The notes under the pieces: generated by a model | Database searches by the model: none | Told to the model about the DNA's origin: nothing | Seen by the model: only the letters and a program-made list of their open reading frames with translations | Source: Candidatus Poribacteria bacterium | GTDB lineage: Bacteria > Poribacteria > WGA-4E > PCPOR2b | DNA: 34,904 nt | Direction of reading: 5' to 3' | Assembly: GCA_022567695.1 (NCBI GenBank) | Contig: JADFGN010000010.1 | Coordinates: 1-34,904, forward strand | In this document: positions 24,439 to 31,436 of the stretch, piece by piece | How the letters are laid out: each line of letters begins with the position of its first letter | How positions within the stretch are numbered: position 1 is the first letter of the stretch | Position numbers and translations under genes: made by a program

Positions 24439-25209
24439 TCAATCGAAGGCAATCACGCCATCATTACCAAGCAATTTGACCTCCGGTTTAAGTAAAATCT
24501 CTCCCTCTTTCACTTCAGGTAGACCAGTTGGGTATAATACGTAGGCGATTCGGCGGGGAAGATGGTTTCCCAAATCTGCCATCATGTTCTCTTCGGTTTT
24601 AAAAACGATTTGGCGCCGTTGCTGCGTTTGAAAGGCATACCAATACTTGAGATAATCCCTGACCCAATCGTTGAAAACCAAATCTCCGGTCTTTGTGTCG
24701 ATTACTTTTATACGGGTCTTGATGAGTGCGCTTAAGCGCTTACGAATGTAAGTCGCCGTGCCCGAAATACCAGCTTGACGTCCCTGCCGCTTGAGAAGTG
24801 TACTATAATCCTTGTCTGTAAATTTTGGATTGTCAATCCTCCCAACTATAATGAGGTCGGCCTTTAATTCTTTCCCGACTTTAGCGGCTAACGCTGAATC
24901 AGCGAAAATGTCCTCCAAGGTTAATCCCAATTCCTGGAGTTTTGCTGCCACTGGATTTACCTTATCGGATTGATCGTAAATCCATTCGACATCTTTCAAG
25001 GCAAGCTCCAAACGGGTGGCGAGATTGAGTGGTATCCGTTTCCCGAGGATACCAGTTTTGTCACCGGCGATAAAAGACGTAATAGCGATTCGAGTTGCCT
25101 CAGAAAGTGCAGGAGCAGTAGAAATTGTAGGACCATCCTTGCCACTAGAACTGCAGCCAGCGATGATAACAAGGACAAGTGGAATAAGAGAAAAGCGAAG
25201 CAAACGCAT
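24439..25209 (-). CDS. Outer-membrane-type lipoprotein, CsgG/LpoB-like
   Basis: 256 residues with a clear lipoprotein signal: RLLRFSLIPLVLVIIAGC with the lipobox IAGC (modified Cys19), followed by SSS, so probably exported and lipidated. The mature part has RIAITSFIAGDK, LATRLELALKDVEWIYDQSD, LELGLTLEDIFADS-like and LKADLIIVGRID segments. These strand-helix patterns recall the CsgG/LpoB/TolB N-terminal fold, in which such proteins form secretion pores or assist cell-wall enzymes. That fold assignment is tentative. AAGGAG precedes the ATG at 25209. It is monocistronic and convergent with the toxin-immunity unit. Confidence 0.65.
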   Translation of the reverse strand: MRLLRFSLIPLVLVIIAGCSSSGKDGPTISTAPALSEATRIAITSFIAGDKTGILGKRIPLNLATRLELALKDVEWIYDQSDKVNPVAAKLQELGLTLEDIFADSALAAKVGKELKADLIIVGRIDNPKFTDKDYSTLLKRQGRQAGISGTATYIRKRLSALIKTRIKVIDTKTGDLVFNDWVRDYLKYWYAFQTQQRRQIVFKTEENMMADLGNHLPRRIAYVLYPTGLPEVKEGEILLKPEVKLLGNDGVIAFD

Positions 25210-25348
25210 TGAAGTTCTCCTTTATGAAGTTTATTTAGTAGATGTTAGTCATTAGGGCTGAGGCATTGGGAATTGTCTTCAGTACCTAATGCTCATATCA
25301 ATAGGATACCACAAAACGAAAATAGATGAAACTAATTTCTTCAATTTT

Positions 25349-26473
25349 TCAAAATCGATCTGGCCACCAAACGTATGGGATGTTCATCGGAAAAAGTGTT
25401 TCCAAAACAGGGATAATTTCTGCATCGACCAAAACATCGGTATCAACTGCAAGGTCTCCGATGCTACGCCGCCCCATCATCAGTTGAATCAGTTTATCCT
25501 GCTGAATTTCAAACCGGTAGGCGTTATCTGTTTTATCCACTGAAGTATGCTCGACATTCCCACGATTAATCTCCAAGCGATCCTCTCCGAGTTCGGTCAT
25601 AATTCGAATCTTCCCGGACCACTGAGCGTGTTGCACCGAGTTCTGAAGGCGTTTCTCCAATTCTCCCTGAATCCGATCGAACGTGCTTGATTGGTTGATA
25701 ATTCGCATCATCCCACCGCTGTTCTTTGGATGGGAGACGGCTGTCCTACCACCATAGCGGCGGCAGAAGACCGCGAATTCGTGGTCGGTGGGTATGAAAC
25801 ACTCAATTTCCTCCTCGCCCATCCTTGCCGCCCGTTCGCCGAGAAAGTGGATAATGGTTTCAAGAATTGATCGAGTTTGAAATCCGATTTCAGCAAGTGT
25901 ACAGTGTTTCTCTGTATCATCGCAAACGAAATAACCAATAACCTCATCGGCGTTGTCCAGTACCACGAACGGCAAGGCTTCTTCGCGGAAGGAACTTCCC
26001 ATCTTAAATCCCCTCCAACGCGCGGCATCTCTCACAAGTGTGCCCGTCCGTTCAGCATTATTCGCCGCGTAGATCTCTAACATCTTGGAGGCATCACGCA
26101 TTTCAAATTTTCGGACGGCGTACGATTGCACAGCTTCACATGCGTCTGCTGTCTTGAAAGTCAGCCTTGACTCTGGCAATGCCGTCGCATAGCCGAACTT
26201 AGGATAGAAATTCGCAATCCCGAATAGCATGGCGATATCAAATCCGTGTTCTACCATCAACGCCGTTGAATCCTCCATGACACGCGCGGCGTAGCCATTC
26301 ATGCGGTGTTTTTCATTGGTGCCAACTCCTCCAATCCCACCCATCTTTAGCACTGCACTTCCGAGTCTCATTTGGTGTTCAAAAATCCAAAGGCGACTCA
26401 CGTTGGTCTCATCGCCAACCGATAGCGACACTTTCCAAACGTAGTCTCGCTCTTGCAATCGATCAATTTTCAT
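25349..26473 (-). CDS. GNAT N-acetyltransferase, Eis-like, with C-terminal sterol-carrier domain
   Basis: 374 residues. The N-terminal GNAT domain has MGGIGGVGTNEKHRMNG (acetyl-CoA pyrophosphate-binding loop region) and FYPKFGYATALPE, the Eis-type signature. A second acetyltransferase-like half follows (residues ~160-270, for example DNADEVIGYFVCDD). The last ~100 residues (LEINRGNVEHTS, then LIQLMMGRRSIGDLAVDTD) are an SCP2-like domain. Eis enzymes acetylate amines such as aminoglycosides or lysines; the substrate is not knowable here. It starts 11 bases inside the end of the histidine kinase gene (overlap 26463-26473), so both are translated from one message and may act together. Confidence 0.85.
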   Translation of the reverse strand: MKIDRLQERDYVWKVSLSVGDETNVSRLWIFEHQMRLGSAVLKMGGIGGVGTNEKHRMNGYAARVMEDSTALMVEHGFDIAMLFGIANFYPKFGYATALPESRLTFKTADACEAVQSYAVRKFEMRDASKMLEIYAANNAERTGTLVRDAARWRGFKMGSSFREEALPFVVLDNADEVIGYFVCDDTEKHCTLAEIGFQTRSILETIIHFLGERAARMGEEEIECFIPTDHEFAVFCRRYGGRTAVSHPKNSGGMMRIINQSSTFDRIQGELEKRLQNSVQHAQWSGKIRIMTELGEDRLEINRGNVEHTSVDKTDNAYRFEIQQDKLIQLMMGRRSIGDLAVDTDVLVDAEIIPVLETLFPMNIPYVWWPDRF

Positions 26474-27314
26474 GATGCGATTTTCCTTTGGGTTGTTTAA
26501 CGGGGAGCGTAACGGTAACTGTCGTTCCTTGTCCGGGAGTGCTTTTTGCCGTAATTATCCCGTCATGACGTTCTGCGATCTTACGACAGATGGCAAGCCC
26601 CATACCTGTGCCCTCAAATTCGACCCGATTATGCAGACGTTGAAAAGGAGTGAAAATGCGAGCAAGATACTTTTCGTCAAAGCCAATGCCGTTATCTTTG
26701 ACATTGATTTGGCAACACGCACTACTTTTCTGATCGGCAAAGACCTTAACGACTGGCCGCACATTTGGACGATGAAATTTCAGCGCATTGCTCATCAAGT
26801 TTCGCAGCAATTGGCGCATCTGTTCCGAATCAGCGTCAATTGTTGGTAGTTCATCGATTTCGACCTGTCCGCCTGTGCGTTCGATACGAACTTCCAAATC
26901 CAATTCCGCTTCTCGGGCGGATTGGGTGAGGTCAGTTGGAACAAAGGGACGCGCCCGGGTCGTTATCCACGAGTACGCGAGTAGGTCGTTAATCAGCGTT
27001 TGCATTCGTGCTGCCGCATTCTGCATCCGCTCCAGGTAATCCCGGCCCTTATCATCAAGCGTGTCATCGAATTTCATCCGCAACCGATAGCCAAACGCTT
27101 GAATCTTGCGAAGCGGTTCCTGCATGTGGTGTGAGGAGATGTATGTGAAGTCCTGTAATTCGCGATTGCTCTGTTCCAATTTTCCGGTGATTCTGATCAA
27201 CGCTTCCTCTGCCTCTTTGCGTTTGGCTTCTGCAACCTTCAATTCAGCCAACCGTTGGCGCATTTCTACCAATTCATCGATAAGCTGTTCTTTCGTTTTT
27301 TCTTTGTCCTTCAC
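26463..27314 (-). CDS. Sensorless histidine kinase
   Basis: 283 residues from a GTG start (AGGAG about 12 bases upstream). A charged coiled coil (residues 1-55) replaces any sensor domain; no membrane span or PAS domain is seen. The dimerisation/phosphoacceptor helix is TYISSHHMQEPLRKI with His62; the next residue is His63 instead of the usual Asp or Glu. The ATPase domain has the N box (NLMSNALKF), the G1 box (DNGIGFD), an F box (IFTPFQRLH) and GTGMGLAI. It resembles phytochrome-type soluble kinases stripped of the sensor. No response regulator is adjacent; the partner gene is the overlapping Eis-like acetyltransferase. Confidence 0.88.
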   Translation of the reverse strand: MKDKEKTKEQLIDELVEMRQRLAELKVAEAKRKEAEEALIRITGKLEQSNRELQDFTYISSHHMQEPLRKIQAFGYRLRMKFDDTLDDKGRDYLERMQNAAARMQTLINDLLAYSWITTRARPFVPTDLTQSAREAELDLEVRIERTGGQVEIDELPTIDADSEQMRQLLRNLMSNALKFHRPNVRPVVKVFADQKSSACCQINVKDNGIGFDEKYLARIFTPFQRLHNRVEFEGTGMGLAICRKIAERHDGIITAKSTPGQGTTVTVTLPVKQPKGKSHHEN

Positions 27315-27371
27315 GCCAGCGGTTTCTCCTGCGTATCTTCGTAATCAGTAATCCGCAAACCTACACCTTCT

Positions 27372-27463
27372 ATCATCCTAAGCGAAGCGAAGGATCTCTT
27401 CAATGCTGTGATAACGGCTGTCCATGTTTGAGATTCTTCGTCGCAAAGTGCCCCAGAATGACA
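27372..27463. repeat. Dispersed intergenic repeat (GCGAAGCGAAGGATCT type)
   Basis: The left end reads ATCCTAAGCGAAGCGAAGGA and the right end GAGATTCTTCGTCGC...CCAGAATGACA, forming an imperfect inverted arrangement about 90 bases long. I recognise this as a common intergenic element of environmental genomes. It lies between the SLBB gene and the histidine kinase, both transcribed leftward, so it would be in the untranslated leader or trailer. Confidence 0.55.
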
Positions 27464-27497
27464 TATTGCGGAGTACTGATAAGATAAAGGGTTACAC

Positions 27498-28679
27498 TCA
27501 ATTTCTTATCAAGAGACTTACCACAACAGAAGTCACCGAAATGAAACTCAAAATCAACGACCAGTTAATCTGCCCCCGCTTCGGAATGAACAGCATATCA
27601 CCTTCATCAAGCAAAATCTTGGGCTCACCCTCATTTTGATTATTTTCCGGATTCAGGTTAATTTTATGGATGGTCTCATCCTTTCGGGTAATTATCACCT
27701 TTTCGAGGTTAGCTGCTACATCGGTACCCCCCGCGAGGGCAATGGCTTGCATAGGGGTAATCGGGTTGCGAATCTTGTATGCTCCGGGATTTCGGGCATA
27801 GCCTAGCACATAGATCGGCTCCATTTTGTAAGCACTCGGAACGAATAACACATCTCCATCTTTCAAGAAATAATTACCGTTATCTTCGCCTGTCATCTCC
27901 CAGAACCGTTCGTCGATGCTCACTTTGGTTTTCTTACCAGCAGCACTTATAATAACCAATCCAGCCAGATCTGCGTTCTCATTGGGGCCCCCTGTCCGCG
28001 CAAGTGCCTCATCAATTTGAATCTGACCTCGAATCAGGAGTTTTCCCGGCTCCTTGACCTGTCCTTGTATATCCACTACACCGAGCGCCGATACACGAAC
28101 CAAATCGCCTCCTTTGACGACAACAGGTTGATAGGGCTTGTCGGGAGATATGTCATACACCTCTAAAGATCCATCCTGACGAACCACTTGGACATCCTTC
28201 AGGTCTGCGCGATTATCGAAACCGCCCGCAATCGCAATTGCCCACTCCAACCCGATTTCGTCCTGAAGCCGAAGTGGATAACGTCCGGGCTGATTGACAG
28301 CGCCACTCACAAAAATTTCCTTTTCGCTCGGGATGGGGGAGACTATGATAAGCGGATTTTTGAGGTGCGCCTGCTGAGAAAGACGGTCATAAACCAGTTG
28401 ATTGACCTCTTCAGGGGTTTTGCCTGCAACCGGTAAATCGCCACCAAAGTAGCTGATTTTTCCATCCTCTCTAACAGTTACAGTTTGATCGTAATCAGAC
28501 TGACCAAAAACAGATATGAGAAGTTTATCTCCCGGCTCGATTCGATAGGTCGCGCCAAACGCAACACTTCCCCCTAGAATCAGAATCGCTAGAGCCATTA
28601 AAATGATAGCTAGCGATTGATGATTACAAGTTGTAGCTTCCTTTTTCACGCGGTGTGAAATCTCCCCTGATAGCTTCAA
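27498..28679 (-). CDS. Polysaccharide export protein with SLBB domains
   Basis: 393 residues from a TTG (overlap TTGA with the gene before); a GTG at 28649 (VKKEATTCN) is an alternative that would put the signal peptide at the start. A hydrophobic segment (AIILMALAILILGGSVAFGA) is followed by a poly-export domain (YRIEPGDKLLISVFGQ, then TVREDGKISYF). Three SLBB-like beta-grasp repeats follow (for example IFVSGAVNQPGRYPL, VDIQGQVKEPGKLLI, IYVLGYARNPGAYKI), and there is a C-terminal span (SLILSFISVTSVVVSLLI). This is the Wza-type outer membrane or periplasmic polysaccharide secretion family; the extra C-terminal helix is less usual. No other capsule genes are adjacent. It is translationally coupled to the DUF2007 gene. 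Confidence 0.88.
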   Translation of the reverse strand: MKLSGEISHRVKKEATTCNHQSLAIILMALAILILGGSVAFGATYRIEPGDKLLISVFGQSDYDQTVTVREDGKISYFGGDLPVAGKTPEEVNQLVYDRLSQQAHLKNPLIIVSPIPSEKEIFVSGAVNQPGRYPLRLQDEIGLEWAIAIAGGFDNRADLKDVQVVRQDGSLEVYDISPDKPYQPVVVKGGDLVRVSALGVVDIQGQVKEPGKLLIRGQIQIDEALARTGGPNENADLAGLVIISAAGKKTKVSIDERFWEMTGEDNGNYFLKDGDVLFVPSAYKMEPIYVLGYARNPGAYKIRNPITPMQAIALAGGTDVAANLEKVIITRKDETIHKINLNPENNQNEGEPKILLDEGDMLFIPKRGQINWSLILSFISVTSVVVSLLIRN

Positions 28680-29059
28680 ACAGTTTCGATGTCTGCATCT
28701 TCATTTTCAATCTGGTTTTTCGGCAGAGAAGCAAGATACTCCTCGATGATCGCCTTTGCGTCTTCAAAATCATCACCATGAACGAGCAGATCGCCCCACT
28801 CTGGTTTCGACCAGTCTTCCCGGATGCCGCCGAGAGCGACTAGATCGTGTGAATGTAAGACAACGTCGATGTTCTCGCTCTCCAATACACCTTTGATCAT
28901 GTTTCCAACAACTTCACTTGGCACAGATTCCACAATCTCCCAATCGACATATTCAACCGTATCCTCTGGTGGAAGTTCTGGCATTAGTTCAATTTGACAA
29001 TCCGAACAGATTGTAATGTCCTGTTGATATTCAGCTTTGCATTGTGGACAGAAAGGCAT
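28676..29059 (-). CDS. Zinc-ribbon DUF2007-type putative signalling protein
   Basis: 127 residues. A zinc ribbon (CPQCKAEY...CSDCQIEL) is followed by a ferredoxin-like domain (IVESVPSEVVGNMIKGVLES, then DVVLHSHDLVALGG, LLVHGDDFEDAKAIIEEYL). The second part matches DUF2007, thought to be a small ligand or protein binding domain. The tail is acidic (NEDADIETV). AGGAGGG precedes the ATG at good spacing. The stop overlaps the first codon of the SLBB gene, so the two may be co-regulated; whether this protein controls polysaccharide export is unknown. Confidence 0.75.
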   Translation of the reverse strand: MPFCPQCKAEYQQDITICSDCQIELMPELPPEDTVEYVDWEIVESVPSEVVGNMIKGVLESENIDVVLHSHDLVALGGIREDWSKPEWGDLLVHGDDFEDAKAIIEEYLASLPKNQIENEDADIETV

Positions 29060-29132
29060 GATGAATCCCTCCTAGATTTCGTTCGTACATTATATCCGAA
29101 ATTCGTGAAATTGGGAAGTGTAAATTTAGGGA

Positions 29133-29957
29133 CTACGACTCAGGGAAATTCCAAATCTGAAGCGCAGTTTTGCCCAAAACCCACTCCCGGTCTTCGGGTA
29201 CGAAGAAGTCCATTTCATCTTTTACAAGAGATAGTGTTTGCGCATAAGTTGCTTTACTCAAACAAACCGGCCAATCCGTTCCCCACATGATGCGTGGCCC
29301 ACCGAATGTGTGATAGACTTTTTTAACCAGCTCATGCGTATCCGTCCAAGGATAGGTGCTGTGAGAGATCGACCATGTGTGGCTGATTTTGACGTAAACG
29401 CGCGGGTATTTTGCCATATCCAGCAACAGATTCTGCTTTTCGGCGGCGTCTATTGGCGCGTCTGCCATGTGATCGATGACGACAATCAGATCGCTGTGAT
29501 TTTCCAGAATTCTCGCGAGATCTGGCAGTCGCTCCGGTTTGGTTAAAATGAGCATGGGGACGCCGAGTTCTTCGGCACGGCTAAAGATGGGAGCCATCAA
29601 CGGTCCCTTGAACCAATCGCCGGCAGGGCCAACGGCCGGACTTAATCGCACGCCATGAAATCCGTGTTCTTCTGTCCAGCGGCTGAGATGATCTGGCGCG
29701 TCGGGATGTTCAGGATTGATTCGGCAAACCCCCATGAATTTATCTGGATAGATCTTCATTGCATGGGCGGCAAAGCTATTATCCCAGCGGTAATGGATGA
29801 CTTGAACCAGCACGGTTTTCTCGACGCCGTTTTCCTCCATCAATTCGAGCAACATTTCCGGGGTCGCGTCTTCAGACGGTGGATGGGTTGTTTCAGGGGC
29901 CCAGGGGAACTGTGGGTCGTTTTTCCAAACATGAACATGCGGATCGATAATTCTCAA
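29133..29957 (-). CDS. Amidohydrolase family (Amidohydro_2) metal-dependent hydrolase
   Basis: 274 residues from a TTG start with GGAG 7 bases upstream. The metal site motif DPHVHVW opens the TIM barrel; a central His (VIDHMADAP) and the late GTDWP Asp follow, as in the 2-pyrone-4,6-dicarboxylic acid lactonase/ACMSD-like group. Others of this type hydrolyse lactones or decarboxylate. Length and completeness are normal. No pathway partner is adjacent: it precedes a small inverted-repeat element and the second PhyH gene on the same strand. Confidence 0.88.
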   Translation of the reverse strand: MRIIDPHVHVWKNDPQFPWAPETTHPPSEDATPEMLLELMEENGVEKTVLVQVIHYRWDNSFAAHAMKIYPDKFMGVCRINPEHPDAPDHLSRWTEEHGFHGVRLSPAVGPAGDWFKGPLMAPIFSRAEELGVPMLILTKPERLPDLARILENHSDLIVVIDHMADAPIDAAEKQNLLLDMAKYPRVYVKISHTWSISHSTYPWTDTHELVKKVYHTFGGPRIMWGTDWPVCLSKATYAQTLSLVKDEMDFFVPEDREWVLGKTALQIWNFPES

Positions 29958-30013
29958 TTTTGCGCTCCAAAATGTTTATTCGTCAAAATTAGTAAAATTG
30001 GATGGTATAATTT

Positions 30014-30221
30014 GGCTCTGTCACATTGAAACTGCCAACCCCGACGAAACCCCAATCCCTGTGGGAGCGGGCCCTACGGGTGGGAAGACAGACCTCACGC
30101 AATCCATCTCGCGATGAAGGGAACTCTTCGAGTGGGAGGACAGACCTCACGCACCTCACGCATCCTTCTGATGGGAAGGCATCGAGTCTGGGAAGACTTT
30201 CCCACAAATGTGACAAAGTCG
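30014..30221. repeat. MITE-like element 1 with inverted ends (GACTTTGTCACATT type)
   Basis: The left end GGCTCTGTCACATT (30014-30027) and right end AATGTGACAAAGTC (30208-30221) are imperfect inverses (12 of 14). Inside are two tandemly placed copies of a GGGTGGGAAGACAGACCTCACGCA-like motif (near 30077 and 30130), also seen at 23031. No ORF of note lies within. A shorter relative is at 31155-31214 on the other side of the PhyH gene. Confidence 0.6.
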
Positions 30222-30228
30222 TAATAAT

Positions 30229-31074
30229 TTACGCTTTGCACATGACATCTTTCCACTCATCACTGAGAATAATCTCCAGTTGATCTTTCGGCTTATAGTA
30301 ATCGGTCGGGTGATAGGCTTCTCCCATGTCGCCAAACAGTCGTCGGCGACGAGGCGTCATCCGCTCCAGCACATGCGCCGGGAGCGTTTCATAATCATAC
30401 GGACGGCACCACATCTGCCCATAGCGGAAGGTGACACTCTTACGAATTCGATCGGTTTTATTCGGTCCCACGCCGTGCCAGAGTGCCCATGGAAAAATGA
30501 CAGCATCACCGGCTTCAGCGAGTATTTGGATTGCTCCGTCTGGATAAGTTCCTAGCTTGGGGCGTTCGGACGGAAAAGGTTTTCTGTGGCTACCGGGCAC
30601 ACACATAAAATTACCACTGTTTGCCAGAGAGAGGTCGGTCAGGAAAAACTGCACCTTGAATTGCAGGGGAAGGCTCTGAGGGTGGGGATGAATCTGCTGC
30701 AACGATTGCCCAGCATCTGTATGGAATCCTATCAAAGGTCCCTCGCCCGGATGTCGGACATAAATCTGGGTGCCCATAATCTGTAGGTAGGGCCCCATCA
30801 AAGAGAGGATTGTCCCGAAAGTCTTGGGGTGGTCGGTTAAGATGTCCAAGGCATCTGTCCGTTCGATTGCCCGGATAATGGTATAAACCCCTTTCCCGAA
30901 TTTCGACGTGGCATTTTGCCGACTTGGAGTTTCTTGAACATAAGTTTCAATGGCGATGTCAACAGCTTTCAAAAGGGTGTGAACTTCAGTCGGTGAAAGA
31001 ACCTGTTTCAGAATGAAGTACCCTTCCTCATGCCATTGGGCTTGTTGCTTCTCTGTTAAATACGGTGATGACAT
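30229..31074 (-). CDS. Phytanoyl-CoA dioxygenase (PhyH) family protein, second copy
   Basis: 281 residues from the ATG at 31074 (GGGAGG upstream, slightly long spacing); an ATG at 31134 adds 20 residues without a better site. The facial triad is GFHTDAG (His118, Asp120) and ALWHGVG (His200), with Arg211 in RIRKSVTFRY for 2-oxoglutarate. FMCVPGSHRKPF is the usual loop. It differs much from the member at 16211, so the two probably act on different substrates. The gene is bracketed by inverted-repeat elements at 30014-30221 and 31155-31214. Substrate unknown. Confidence 0.9.
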   Translation of the reverse strand: MSSPYLTEKQQAQWHEEGYFILKQVLSPTEVHTLLKAVDIAIETYVQETPSRQNATSKFGKGVYTIIRAIERTDALDILTDHPKTFGTILSLMGPYLQIMGTQIYVRHPGEGPLIGFHTDAGQSLQQIHPHPQSLPLQFKVQFFLTDLSLANSGNFMCVPGSHRKPFPSERPKLGTYPDGAIQILAEAGDAVIFPWALWHGVGPNKTDRIRKSVTFRYGQMWCRPYDYETLPAHVLERMTPRRRRLFGDMGEAYHPTDYYKPKDQLEIILSDEWKDVMCKA

Positions 31075-31154
31075 TTTGGTTAATACCTCCCATTGTTCAG
31101 ATAATATGGGTGTTTCAGCAGCGCAGACTTTCATTAACTCGGCACAGGTAACTT

Positions 31155-31214
31155 GACTTTGTTACATTTGCAAACCCACAGTTAATGCACATTGGTTCGT
31201 AATGTGACAAAGTC
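31155..31214. repeat. MITE-like element 2, short form
   Basis: GACTTTGTTACATT (31155-31168) and AATGTGACAAAGTC (31201-31214) are inverse with one mismatch, enclosing 32 bases. The ends match those of the element at 30014-30221. The gap 31135-31436 contains this, an AT-rich stretch and the recG promoter, and no gene. Confidence 0.65.
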
Positions 31215-31300
31215 ATAGTAAAATCTCAAATCTAATTATAGACCATTTGCGTTCTCAGATCTAGTAGAATATTACCAAAAGTCGCAAACTGCTTTTTATT

Positions 31301-31329
31301 TTGCTACCGAACACTTTTTCTGATAAAAT
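31301..31329 (+). promoter_or_regulatory. Sigma-70-like promoter of recG
   Basis: TTGCTA (31301-31306) and TAAAAT (31324-31329), 17-base spacer, about 108 bases upstream of the recG ATG in otherwise gene-free DNA. Confidence 0.45.
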
Positions 31330-31436
31330 TAGTTAAGAGCATTAAACGTCTGGTGTCGATTAGATAGCGTCGTGCATTTCCAACAACTCACACCAAGACT
31401 TTAACTCAACCCACGAACTAACATAAAGACAGAAAA

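Noticed and set aside
30014-30221. CRISPR-like array suggested by tandem CAGACCTCACGCA motifs
   Set aside because: Only two or three imperfect copies at irregular spacing, no unique spacers of constant length and no cas genes.
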